Of a DNA stretch of 64,000 nucleotides, positions 17,944 through 26,769 are shown one piece after another. The notes beneath the pieces were generated by a model. It was given only the letters and a program-made list of their open reading frames with translations, searched no databases and was not told the origin of the DNA. The translations under genes were made by a program, and so were the position numbers. Numbering within the stretch: the first letter of the stretch is position 1; every line of letters starts with the position of its first letter. This DNA is from AAA044-D11 sp965268275 (GTDB lineage: Bacteria; Actinomycetota; Actinomycetes; Nanopelagicales; Nanopelagicaceae): NCBI GenBank assembly GCA_965268275.1, contig OZ254168.1, forward strand, positions 620,001 through 684,000. The letters are read 5' to 3'.

Positions 17944-19491
17944 TTAGATCTTAGCTACTGCTTCTAGAAGTGCCGCAATTCCTAAAGCTCGATTCTTTAG
18001 GTGAACTCTGACTACTGGTAAATCACGTGAAGAGAGTGCGTCACCATCACCCAGCGCTTGCGCCATTAGAAGATCGCTAAATGAAAAATCTTTTCCAGGT
18101 ATCTCGATATCGGTCGCGCAGTCTGCAGTGATTTGAATAAATCCACCATTACTTGCGCCACCTTTATGGAACTGTCCGGTTGAATGTAAAAACCTGGGAC
18201 CCCAACCAAACGTGACTCCAACATCTTTCTTTTTAGCTATTGCTTCTCTTAATTTCAGTATCTCTACATCTGATTCTCGATTTAAATACGCCATGATCGC
18301 GAGATATTTCTCAGAACGGCCAATTAAAACCCGCAGAACATCGGCGACGTTCTCGCCAGCATCGTTGCCATAAAGTGCTAACTCGCTCGTTTCGAAAATC
18401 GGCTGAAGTTTAGGTCTTCCTTGTTCGCTCCAGTCACTTAAAAGTTTGCCTGTTAGATCTTTAGCTTCAGTCACATTTGGTTGATTAAATGGATCAACAC
18501 CGAGTGCTCGGCACAGCAACGCCGTTACCCATTCCCAAAGTATGAAATGTTCGCCCAAGGATGCATTTATGTTTAAGTCGCATTCTTCATTCCCAAATCC
18601 AATTGAGAACACTGGCCCAGAGACTTTTGATTTATGGGACTCGATGACAATTGGTAAGCGGCCCTTCTGATCTTTGCCGGTTGATTCAGCAATTAATTGC
18701 TCGATCCAATCACCGATACCTGGAACATTTGATGAAGAATCGTGAAGTGAGAAGTTTTGCGTGGTTTGCTCGTAGATCAAAGTTGCAATCTTTATTGCCG
18801 GTGAATCTTTACTTGTAAAAGTATGGGCCGCACTGTCGGCATCATCAAGCAGAACCGAAATATCAATCCCTAGTAACGCTGCTGGAACAAGACCAAAAGC
18901 ACTCAGGGCGCTAAACCTTCCACCTACTAGTGGATCTGCATTGATAACTCGCAAGCCAGATGATCTTGCTGATACATCCAAGGGCGATCCAGGATCGGTC
19001 ACAATTACAAAGTGCTCCTGAGGATTCAAGCCCGCATCAAGAAAAAGTTTTTCGAAGAGCGCTTTCTGCGAAGCAGTCTCGATTGTTGACCCGGACTTGG
19101 ACCCAACAATTACCAAAGTTTGATTTAGGTCTTCGGGAATTGCTAGTCGGATCTGTTCTGGATCTGTTGTATCTAAAACGGTTAACTTCTTGCCAAAGGT
19201 TTTTGCAATAACTTCAGGTGCAAGAGAAGACCCACCCATTCCACAAAGAACAAAGTTGTTTAATTTCTTCGATCTTGCCCAGGCACTGAGTGCATCCAAC
19301 TGGGGGAGTAAATCTCGACTAGCTCTTGGCAAGTCAATCCAGTTAAGTCGATTTCGAGCCTCGGCTTGGGCATCAACACCCCAGAGTGTTGAATCTTTGC
19401 TGGCAAGTGCACCTGCGATCGAGTTTAAATCTGCCGCGACAGATGAACTACTATCGAACTTGCTTAATTTTCGACCGGAGATTTCGATCAT
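17944..19491 (-). CDS. pgi: Glucose-6-phosphate isomerase
   Basis: Interconverts glucose 6-phosphate and fructose 6-phosphate. SIS-type folds are visible: GMGGSSLAPE near 84-93, GSKSGSTIET near 126-135 and GGRFSALSAFG near 190-200. The 515-residue form resembles the actinobacterial and TalPgi-type isomerases rather than E. coli Pgi. It directly follows tkt, whose stop abuts this ATG, so both are made from the ctaA-tkt-pgi transcript. In Streptomyces-like clusters tal lies between tkt and pgi; here it is absent. Confidence 0.92.
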   Translation of the reverse strand: MIEISGRKLSKFDSSSSVAADLNSIAGALASKDSTLWGVDAQAEARNRLNWIDLPRASRDLLPQLDALSAWARSKKLNNFVLCGMGGSSLAPEVIAKTFGKKLTVLDTTDPEQIRLAIPEDLNQTLVIVGSKSGSTIETASQKALFEKLFLDAGLNPQEHFVIVTDPGSPLDVSARSSGLRVINADPLVGGRFSALSAFGLVPAALLGIDISVLLDDADSAAHTFTSKDSPAIKIATLIYEQTTQNFSLHDSSSNVPGIGDWIEQLIAESTGKDQKGRLPIVIESHKSKVSGPVFSIGFGNEECDLNINASLGEHFILWEWVTALLCRALGVDPFNQPNVTEAKDLTGKLLSDWSEQGRPKLQPIFETSELALYGNDAGENVADVLRVLIGRSEKYLAIMAYLNRESDVEILKLREAIAKKKDVGVTFGWGPRFLHSTGQFHKGGASNGGFIQITADCATDIEIPGKDFSFSDLLMAQALGDGDALSSRDLPVVRVHLKNRALGIAALLEAVAKI

Positions 19492-21537
19492 TTAAGTCCT
19501 TGCAATAGTTCTCTTTGCGGCTTCGACAATATTTTCTGGAGTAAAACCGTATTCTTTGAAAAGAGTTCCGGCAGATGCTGATGCGCCGAAGTGCTCGAGA
19601 CTAACAATCTCGCCATTATCGCCAACATACTTATGCCATCCGGCGCCGACTCCAGCCTCAACACTTACTCTCGCTTTAATGGCGCTAGGAAGAATGCTCT
19701 CTTTGTATGAATCAGATTGTTCTTCAAACCACTCTAAACAAGGAGCGCTAACTACACGCGCTGCAATGTTTTGTTCTGAAAGAATCTTAGATGCGGCGAT
19801 AGCAAGATGAACTTCTGAACCAGTGGCAATCAAAATGACATCAGGTTCATTCTTTGTTTCAACAATCACATAGGCGCCCTTTGCTGCGCCTTCCGCACTG
19901 CCACATACGGCTCGGTCAAAAACCGGGAGATTCTGACGTGATAACGCAATTCCCACTGGCTTATCGCGCGTAATTATTTCGCGCCAAGCGATTGCAGTTT
20001 CGTTGGCATCGGCAGGACGAACAATTGAAAAATTTGGAATCAGGCGCAGAGACGCAATATGTTCGACTGGTTGGTGAGTTGGACCGTCTTCTCCCAAACC
20101 AATTGAATCGTGGCTCCAAATGAAGACGGATGGAATGTTCATTAGTGCCGCTAAACGAACCGCACCGCGCATATAATCACTAAAAACCAGAAACGTTCCA
20201 CCGAATGATCGAGTTAGGCCGTGAAGTGCAATTCCGTTAAGTATTGCTCCCATCGCATGCTCTCTGATTCCGAAGTGCACAATGCGACCATATGGATTTG
20301 CATCTTTCATCTTGCTACTTGCAGGCAAGAATGAACCTCCATTATTTATGGTTGTGTTGTTGCTTCCCGCAAGATCAGAGGAACCACCCCAAAACTCGGG
20401 CAACACAGCAGAGATTGCGTTGATGATCTTTCCTGATGCTGCACGAGTGGCTAGATCTTTTCCGCTTTCGAATGTTGGAATAACTTGCTGCCAATCTTTT
20501 GGCAAATTGCGGGTCTGCAATCTTTTTAGCAAGTCATTTTGCTCAGGATTAGCTTTCGCCCAGGCTGCTAATTCGGTCTCCCAAATTGCTCGCTCTGCAG
20601 CGCCTCGTTCAACCACTTTCCGAGTATGTTTCAAGACGGCATCTGGCACATCGAAAGATTTTTCAGGATCAAGTCCTAACGCTATTTTTGTAGCCGCAAC
20701 TTCATCTGCCCCAAGAGCAGAACCATGCGATTCAGCAGTGCCTTGAGCATTGGGGGCGGGCCAGGCAATAACTGTTTTCAATCGAATTAATGAAGGCTTC
20801 TTCTTCTCGCTAACTACGGCAAGCATTGCCTTCTCTAGAGATGGTTGATCAACGTCGCCATTTGCAAGAGCTGCGACTTCAATTACATTCCAACCATAAG
20901 CTTTAAATCGCATCGATACATCTTCAGTGAATGCAACATGAGTATCACCTTCAATTGAAATTCGGTTGTCGTCATAGATCACTTTCAAGTTACCGAGCTC
21001 CTGAGTTCCGGCTAGAGAACAAGCTTCAGAACTGATGCCTTCTTGTAAGTCGCCATCAGAGGCAATCACCCAGATATCGTGATCAAACAAAGCCGTCTTA
21101 TTTGTTGGATCAAATAAACCTTTTTCATAACGTGCAGCCATTGCCATTCCAACAGCGCTGGAGATTCCAGAACCTAAAGGACCAGTAGTAATTTCAACGC
21201 CGGCGGTATGACCAAATTCTGGGTGTCCCGGAGTCTTTGCCCCAGCTGTTCGAAAACTTTGCAAATCAGATAGCTCTAAACCATAACCAGATAGAAACAA
21301 TTGAACATAAAGAGTTAGTGAAGAATGTCCTGCAGATAGAACAAAGCGATCTCGACCGAGCCAATTAGGGTCTGATGGATCATGTTTTAAAATTCTTTGG
21401 AAGAGCGTGTATGCAACCGGCGCTAAGGCCATTGCTGTGCCTGGATGTCCATTGCCAACTTTCTGCACTGAATCCATCGCAAGGGCGCGACTAACAACGA
21501 CGGCTTGGTCATCTAATGAGTTCCAGTTATCAGTCAT
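19492..21537 (-). CDS. tkt: Transketolase
   Basis: Thiamine diphosphate enzyme of the non-oxidative pentose phosphate pathway. The TPP motif (SDGDLQEG near 156-163, then YDDNRISIEG) and the pyrimidine domain (FGIREHAMGAI, TFLVFSDYMR, HDSIGLGEDGPTHQP) are intact. Length 681 is normal. The start overlaps the ctaA stop by four bases (ATGA). It supplies erythrose 4-phosphate and pentoses; the usual partner transaldolase is not in this cluster. Confidence 0.98.
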   Translation of the reverse strand: MTDNWNSLDDQAVVVSRALAMDSVQKVGNGHPGTAMALAPVAYTLFQRILKHDPSDPNWLGRDRFVLSAGHSSLTLYVQLFLSGYGLELSDLQSFRTAGAKTPGHPEFGHTAGVEITTGPLGSGISSAVGMAMAARYEKGLFDPTNKTALFDHDIWVIASDGDLQEGISSEACSLAGTQELGNLKVIYDDNRISIEGDTHVAFTEDVSMRFKAYGWNVIEVAALANGDVDQPSLEKAMLAVVSEKKKPSLIRLKTVIAWPAPNAQGTAESHGSALGADEVAATKIALGLDPEKSFDVPDAVLKHTRKVVERGAAERAIWETELAAWAKANPEQNDLLKRLQTRNLPKDWQQVIPTFESGKDLATRAASGKIINAISAVLPEFWGGSSDLAGSNNTTINNGGSFLPASSKMKDANPYGRIVHFGIREHAMGAILNGIALHGLTRSFGGTFLVFSDYMRGAVRLAALMNIPSVFIWSHDSIGLGEDGPTHQPVEHIASLRLIPNFSIVRPADANETAIAWREIITRDKPVGIALSRQNLPVFDRAVCGSAEGAAKGAYVIVETKNEPDVILIATGSEVHLAIAASKILSEQNIAARVVSAPCLEWFEEQSDSYKESILPSAIKARVSVEAGVGAGWHKYVGDNGEIVSLEHFGASASAGTLFKEYGFTPENIVEAAKRTIART

Positions 21538-22427
21538 TTGATCTTCACTTCCTGTTCAGTTCTTGCGGTTAGATTCAATCGCCATCCATGTATCCAAACC
21601 AGAGTTGCTCCCAACAAATGTGCACCAACTATGAGCTCCGGAAGTCCCGTTAAGTATTGTAGGTAGCCAATGGCACCTTGGGCTAAGGAGATACCTAGAA
21701 AGATTAGGATCATACGACCAAATAACTTCTTGACTTCGGTTGTTTCTGAAACTTTGACAACTAAATAAAGAGCAATTGTCAAACAGATTAAAACAATGAC
21801 CGATTCAGCATGTAGCCAAGATACTGCGCGAAAATTAAATGGGTATCGCTTTGCATCCGCGTCACCAGCATGCGGTCCGGTCCCAGTAACTACGACACCG
21901 AAGAGAAGAACTATGAAAGTTAAGGCTGTAACCACCCTAGTCAAATTCCTTGTCATCGGCAGAACTTGAATTACTGGACGATCTAAAACTCGATGGCGAA
22001 GTGCAAGGGCTCCCGCAATAAGCGGAAGAGTTAGAACGAAGTGCGCAGATACTGAAATCGGATTCAACTTAGTAAGAACGGTAATTCCACCCAGAACTAC
22101 TTGTCCCAAAAATCCAAGAATTTGCAGAATTGCCAATAGGCGCAGACGCTTGAAATCGCTTCGGTTACGTAATCTCTTAAAGATATAAACTAAAGCTGCT
22201 AAAGCTAGAATAAGAATTAGCCAAGCAATCAAGCGATTTCCGAATTCGATCCATGCATGTAATTGGCTTTCATCCTGGCCGATAACCGGCTTGATCGAGC
22301 CGTCCACGCATTCCGGCCAGGTTGGGCATCCAAGTCCGGCGCCAGACAAACGAACGGCACCGCCTGTCACCACCAACCCCGCCTGCAGAACTAGGAGAGC
22401 GGTGAAAAGTATTGCGCGCAGCTTCAT
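21534..22427 (-). CDS. ctaA: Heme A synthase (COX15/CtaA)
   Basis: Membrane enzyme converting heme O to heme A for aa3-type cytochrome oxidase. 297 residues with about eight hydrophobic segments in two four-helix halves. The first extracytoplasmic loop holds the cysteine pair CPTWPEC of the actinobacterial/Bacillus type, and the EFGNR and HF/HAE motifs carry heme-related residues. Together with SURF1 at 30.6-31.3 kb it implies an aa3 oxidase. ctaB, often the next gene in relatives, is not between ctaA and tkt. A leaderless-type promoter precedes it, divergent from sufR. Confidence 0.9.
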   Translation of the reverse strand: MKLRAILFTALLVLQAGLVVTGGAVRLSGAGLGCPTWPECVDGSIKPVIGQDESQLHAWIEFGNRLIAWLILILALAALVYIFKRLRNRSDFKRLRLLAILQILGFLGQVVLGGITVLTKLNPISVSAHFVLTLPLIAGALALRHRVLDRPVIQVLPMTRNLTRVVTALTFIVLLFGVVVTGTGPHAGDADAKRYPFNFRAVSWLHAESVIVLICLTIALYLVVKVSETTEVKKLFGRMILIFLGISLAQGAIGYLQYLTGLPELIVGAHLLGATLVWIHGWRLNLTARTEQEVKIK

Positions 22428-22433
22428 GCTCGT

Positions 22434-22439
22434 AGCCTA
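22434..22439 (-). promoter_or_regulatory. -10 element of ctaA-tkt-pgi, leaderless type
   Basis: On the minus strand TAGGCT, six bases, then the ATG at 22427. No ribosome binding site is present ahead of the ATG. Confidence 0.55.
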
Positions 22440-22497
22440 GGCGTTGAACGGGCGCTCCCGCGGTAGTGAGCCGAGTGGCGGGTTTGGCCGAATTACG

Positions 22498-22511
22498 CAA
22501 CAATAATGTTG
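22498..22511. promoter_or_regulatory. Candidate SufR operator (CAAC-N6-GTTG) overlapping the sufR start
   Basis: CAAC (22498-22501), six bases AATAAT, GTTG (22508-22511). The final G is the first base of the favoured sufR GTG start. This matches the CAAC-N6-GTTG operator I recall for Streptomyces SufR. Binding here would cover a -10-like AACAAT (22499-22504) and the transcription start, giving autorepression of the whole suf operon when SufR carries its cluster. Confidence 0.6.
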
Positions 22512-23185
22512 TGAAAAAGACTGAGGATCGAACCCGCGATTTAGTAGCTCGCGCCATCCTCGAAAATGGCCCAGCTACAGCTGTGGCCTTGGCGGCAAAA
22601 CTTCACATAACTCCAGCCGGAATACGCAGGCATTTAGATAATTTAATTGCAGAAGGCGTTCTGACTGCTCGCGAACCATTTACAAGTGCCAAAGATTCAA
22701 GAGGCCGTGGCCGTCCATCCAAAGTTTTTGTTATGACAGATCTCGGTCGCGAAAAATTTGAACATACTTATGACGACCTTGCTGTTTCAGCTCTGCGATT
22801 TATGGCTTCAAAGGGCGACAAGACTTTAGTAAAAGAGTTTGCCCGAAATCGCGCTGAAGAAATCACAAAGCGCGCTGCTCAAATACTTGCTAACAAGAAG
22901 AATCTAAGCGATAAGAGCGAAGCGTTGGCAGCATTCTTAACCGATGAAGGTTACGCGGCAAATAATCATTCCCAAGGAATTGGCGAAGAGCTTTGCCAAA
23001 ATCATTGTCCAATTGCGCACGTAGCATCGCAGTTTCCAGAACTTTGCGAGGCTGAAACCGAAGCCTTTTCAGAACTACTCGGCACGCACGTTCAAAGACT
23101 TGCCACCATCGCTCATGGCGACGGTGTCTGCACCACGTTCATACCAAATCCAAAAAACCTAAGTAAATCCGGAAAGCGAGCTTAA
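22511..23185 (+). CDS. sufR: Fe-S cluster-sensing repressor SufR
   Basis: DeoR/ArsR-like winged-helix regulator of the suf operon. The N-terminal winged helix (LAAKLHITPAGIRRHLDNL) is followed by a C-terminal cysteine cluster CQNHC...LCEAE that would hold an Fe-S cluster. With GTG 22511 as start it has 224 residues; the frame extends to a GTG at 22466, but the first 15 residues look non-conserved and would place the operator inside the gene. First gene of sufR-B-D-fdx-C-S-U-T; sufB follows one base after its stop. Confidence 0.9.
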   Translation: MKKTEDRTRDLVARAILENGPATAVALAAKLHITPAGIRRHLDNLIAEGVLTAREPFTSAKDSRGRGRPSKVFVMTDLGREKFEHTYDDLAVSALRFMASKGDKTLVKEFARNRAEEITKRAAQILANKKNLSDKSEALAAFLTDEGYAANNHSQGIGEELCQNHCPIAHVASQFPELCEAETEAFSELLGTHVQRLATIAHGDGVCTTFIPNPKNLSKSGKRA

Positions 23186-23186
23186 T

Positions 23187-24605
23187 ATGAGTGATGTTTT
23201 AGCGAAGAACCCTGGACTAGAGGGAATCGGAAATTATGAATACGGTTGGTCGGATAAGAACGATGTCAGCGCGAATTCACGTCGTGGATTAAACGAAGAG
23301 GTTGTACGCGATATCTCATCAAAGAAGAGCGAACCGCAATGGATGTTGGACTTAAGACTTAAGGGATTAAACCTCTTTGAGAAGAAGCCGATGCCAACAT
23401 GGGGATCAGACCTAACTGGAATTTTCTTCGACACAATAAAGTATTTTGTGCGATCAACCGAGAAGCAGGCAACATCATGGGAAGACCTGCCTGATGATAT
23501 AAAAAATACTTACGATCGCCTTGGAATTCCGGAAGCAGAAAAGCAACGCCTAGTTTCAGGTGTCGCGGCTCAATATGAATCAGAAGTTGTTTATCACTCG
23601 ATTCGTGAAGATTTAGAAGCCCAGGGCGTTATCTTTGTTGATACTGATACCGGACTTCGTGAACATGAAGAATTATTCAAAGAATATTTCGGAACAGTTA
23701 TTCCGGTTGGAGATAACAAGTTTGCAGCGCTGAATACTTCGGTTTGGTCCGGCGGATCATTTATCTATATTCCTAAAGGCGTAAAGGTAGATATTCCTCT
23801 TCAAGCCTATTTCCGAATCAACACCGAAAATATGGGACAGTTCGAACGCACTTTGATTATTGCGGATGAAGATTCATATGTGCATTATGTTGAAGGTTGC
23901 ACAGCACCTATTTACTCTTCAGATTCTTTGCATAGTGCAGTGGTAGAAATCATCATTAAAAAGGGAGCTCGTGTTCGTTACACGACTATTCAAAACTGGT
24001 CGAACAACGTTTACAACTTAGTAACAAAGCGCGCAATGTGTGCTGAAGGTGCAACCATGGAATGGATTGATGGAAACATTGGCTCCAAGGTAACGATGAA
24101 ATATCCTGCAGTTATGTTGATGGGCCCACATTCAAAGGGTGAAACTCTTTCAATCGCTTTTGCTGGCGAGGGCCAACATCAAGATGCTGGCGCAAAGATG
24201 GTTCACGCAGCGCCACACACATCATCAACAATTATTTCAAAGTCAGTTGCGCGTGGTGGTGGACGTACGTCATACCGCGGACTCGTTCAAATTAACGAGG
24301 GCGCTCATCACTCTAAATCAACAGTGAAGTGTGATGCCCTTCTTGTAGATTCAATTTCTAGATCAGATACCTATCCTTACGTTGATGTTCGCGAAGATGA
24401 CGTTTCAATGGGTCACGAAGCTACAGTTTCAAAGATCAGCGATGATCAACTCTTCTATTTGATGTCTCGTGGTTTAGGAGAAGATGAAGCGATGGCGATG
24501 ATTGTTCGTGGTTTCATCGAGCCTATTGCTCGTGAATTGCCTATGGAATATGCCCTTGAACTCAACCGTCTAATTGAAATGCAGATGGAAGGTGCAGTTG
24601 GTTAA
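23187..24605 (+). CDS. sufB: Fe-S cluster scaffold subunit SufB
   Basis: Core subunit of the SufBCD complex on which Fe-S clusters are assembled in the cytosol. 472 residues, with the N-terminal YGWSD segment, the right-handed beta-helix core (TAPIYSSDSLHSAVVEI) and the C-terminal helical region that binds SufC (VSKISDDQLFYLMSRGL). The conserved Cys in RAMCAEGA is present. Its stop shares one base with the sufD ATG (TAATG). Length is normal. Confidence 0.97.
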   Translation: MSDVLAKNPGLEGIGNYEYGWSDKNDVSANSRRGLNEEVVRDISSKKSEPQWMLDLRLKGLNLFEKKPMPTWGSDLTGIFFDTIKYFVRSTEKQATSWEDLPDDIKNTYDRLGIPEAEKQRLVSGVAAQYESEVVYHSIREDLEAQGVIFVDTDTGLREHEELFKEYFGTVIPVGDNKFAALNTSVWSGGSFIYIPKGVKVDIPLQAYFRINTENMGQFERTLIIADEDSYVHYVEGCTAPIYSSDSLHSAVVEIIIKKGARVRYTTIQNWSNNVYNLVTKRAMCAEGATMEWIDGNIGSKVTMKYPAVMLMGPHSKGETLSIAFAGEGQHQDAGAKMVHAAPHTSSTIISKSVARGGGRTSYRGLVQINEGAHHSKSTVKCDALLVDSISRSDTYPYVDVREDDVSMGHEATVSKISDDQLFYLMSRGLGEDEAMAMIVRGFIEPIARELPMEYALELNRLIEMQMEGAVG

Positions 24606-25690
24606 TGAGCACTTTAACCACAAATTATTTAGCACCAACCGGTAGAGAAGAAGCTTGGCGCTTCACTCCTCTTGCCAGAGTTGGTGGCTTACTTGATCCT
24701 GCCGTTGCAGTTAGTAGCGTTAGCAGTGTCAAGATTGCTAATCCTCAAAATGGCGCGAAGCTGACAGTTAAAAGTGTGGGCGATCAACCTGCGATTTCGA
24801 CAAGCGATGATTTGGCCACTATTCGAGCTCGTGAAGTTGTAACCGAAGTTTCACATGTTGAAATAGCTGCAAATACCCAGTTAGAGCAACCTCTGCTTCT
24901 AGAGCGAGCAAACTTAACTGGCAAGCCTCAGGCGTCCCGAACCTTGATCACATGTGGTGCTAATTCGCATGCAACGATTATTATCAATAACTCTGGCGAT
25001 GCAATATTGTCCGATGAAATTGAATTCGATCTGGCTCAAGGCTCAACACTAACTTTTGTTTCGCTTCAAGAGTGGAACAGCAAAGCAATTCACTTAGGGC
25101 GCCAACATGCAGTTATTGCTAAGGATGCGACTTTCAATTCGATAGTTGTAACAGTTGGTGGATCGCTCGTCCGACTGTTGCCAACAGTTGAATACAGTGG
25201 CCCTGGATCAAGCGCTGATTTACAAGGTTTGTATTTCGCAACCGACGGTCAACACTTAGAACATCGTCTACATGTCGATCACAATGTTCCAAATGCAAAG
25301 AGCCGTGTTAATTACAAGGGCGCACTTGCTGGCGATAAGGCACATACAGTTTGGATCGGGGATGTTTACATCCGCTCGAATGCCGAAGGAACTGACACTT
25401 ACGAGCTAAATCGCAACTTACTTCTCTCCGATGGAGCTCGCGCAGATTCGGTTCCAAACTTAGAGATCGAAACTGGTGAGATTGTCGGCGCTGGTCACGC
25501 AAGCACGACTGGTCGATTTGATGACGAGCAACTTTTCTATCTCTCATCTCGTGGAATTCCAGCAGAAATCGCCAGACGACTTGTTATCCGCGGTTTCTTC
25601 GCTGAAATTGTCGGAAAGATCAGAGACGAAGAGATTGAGAATCGTCTTATGGATCGCATCGATGCCGAACTCGCAAAGGTTGGCGCTTAA
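24605..25690 (+). CDS. sufD: Fe-S assembly subunit SufD
   Basis: Paralogue of SufB that completes the SufBC2D scaffold. 361 residues: a variable N-terminal region (REEAWRFTPL), the beta-helix core, and the SufC-binding C-terminus (FDDEQLFYLSSRGI). Starts at the last base of the sufB stop and shares a base with the following ferredoxin start, so translation is probably coupled through the operon. Confidence 0.95.
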   Translation: MSTLTTNYLAPTGREEAWRFTPLARVGGLLDPAVAVSSVSSVKIANPQNGAKLTVKSVGDQPAISTSDDLATIRAREVVTEVSHVEIAANTQLEQPLLLERANLTGKPQASRTLITCGANSHATIIINNSGDAILSDEIEFDLAQGSTLTFVSLQEWNSKAIHLGRQHAVIAKDATFNSIVVTVGGSLVRLLPTVEYSGPGSSADLQGLYFATDGQHLEHRLHVDHNVPNAKSRVNYKGALAGDKAHTVWIGDVYIRSNAEGTDTYELNRNLLLSDGARADSVPNLEIETGEIVGAGHASTTGRFDDEQLFYLSSRGIPAEIARRLVIRGFFAEIVGKIRDEEIENRLMDRIDAELAKVGA

Positions 25691-26004
25691 TGACGAATCT
25701 TTCTTTCGATTCCCTAGCTGACAGCAAGCCAGTCAAGATAGATCTTGACGGAACACCGGTGTGTGTCACCAGAATCGGTGATGAGGTTTTTGCGATTGCT
25801 GATACTTGTTCACATTCAGAAGCTTCGTTATCTGAAGGCGATGTAACTAATTTCAAAATTGAATGTTGGCTACACGGAGCCGAGTTCGATTTACGAACTG
25901 GAGAAGTAGCAACTCCGCCGGCATCGATTCCGGTTGAAACTTTTGAAGTAAAACGTAATGGCGATGAATTAACTATTTCCAGCAGAAAATCTGCAGAAGG
26001 CTAA
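25690..26004 (+). CDS. Rieske-type non-heme [2Fe-2S] ferredoxin
   Basis: 104 residues with the two Rieske ligand pairs, Cys-X-His (TCSHSEASL) and Cys-X2-His (CWLHGAEF), spaced about 17 residues apart. Similar small Rieske ferredoxins sit between sufD and sufC in many actinobacterial suf operons and are thought to move electrons for cluster assembly or to be a client; neither is proven. The start overlaps the sufD stop. Confidence 0.92.
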   Translation: MTNLSFDSLADSKPVKIDLDGTPVCVTRIGDEVFAIADTCSHSEASLSEGDVTNFKIECWLHGAEFDLRTGEVATPPASIPVETFEVKRNGDELTISSRKSAEG

Positions 26005-26013
26005 GGAGAGAAA

Positions 26014-26766
26014 ATGAGCACATTAGATATCAAGGGGCTACAAGTATCGGTAGCAACCGAGGCCGGCTTTACAGAAATTCTTAGGGGCGTAGATTTAACG
26101 ATCAAGTCTGGTGAAACCCACGCAATTATGGGACCGAATGGTTCAGGCAAGTCAACTCTTGCTTATTCAATTGCAGGACACCCAAAATACACAATTACCG
26201 GTGGATCAGTAACTTTAGATGGCGCCGATGTTTTAGCGATGTCTGTAGATGAGCGCGCTAAAGCAGGTCTTTTTCTTGCCATGCAATACCCAGTAGAAGT
26301 TCCCGGAGTTTCAGTAACCAATTTCTTACGCACCGCAGCAACTGCAATACGCGGCGAAGCACCTAAGGTTCGCACCTGGGTTGGCGAGGTCAAAGAAGCA
26401 ATGAAGTCTTTGAACATGGACCCAAACTTTGCGGAACGAAATGTAAATGAAGGTTTCTCTGGTGGCGAGAAGAAACGTCATGAAATTCTGCAACTTGAAC
26501 TCTTGAAACCAAAGTTTGCAATCTTGGATGAGACTGATTCTGGTCTTGACGTTGATGCACTTCGAATTGTTTCCGAGGGCGTAAATCGCGTAAAAGAAAA
26601 TAGTGATTTAGGAATCATGCTAATCACTCACTACACAAGAATTCTGCGCTACATCAAGCCAGATTTCGTTCACGTGTTCTCAGCTGGCAAAATCGTCGAA
26701 GCGGGCGGCCCAGAACTAGCTGACAAGCTAGAAGAGAAGGGTTATGCAGAGTACACAACTGCATAA
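26014..26766 (+). CDS. sufC: Fe-S assembly ATPase SufC
   Basis: Cytosolic ABC-type ATPase of the SufBCD complex. Walker A GPNGSGKST near 37-45, signature FSGGEKKRHE near 149-158 and Walker B FAILDETDSGLD near 171-182; the ETDSGLD form is typical of SufC rather than of transporters. Length 250 is normal. Strong AAGGAGAG ribosome binding site before the ATG. Confidence 0.97.
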   Translation: MSTLDIKGLQVSVATEAGFTEILRGVDLTIKSGETHAIMGPNGSGKSTLAYSIAGHPKYTITGGSVTLDGADVLAMSVDERAKAGLFLAMQYPVEVPGVSVTNFLRTAATAIRGEAPKVRTWVGEVKEAMKSLNMDPNFAERNVNEGFSGGEKKRHEILQLELLKPKFAILDETDSGLDVDALRIVSEGVNRVKENSDLGIMLITHYTRILRYIKPDFVHVFSAGKIVEAGGPELADKLEEKGYAEYTTA

Positions 26767-26769
26767 TTG

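Noticed and set aside
20282..20746. 154-residue frame antisense to tkt
   Set aside because: Lies fully within the conserved tkt gene and has no family features.
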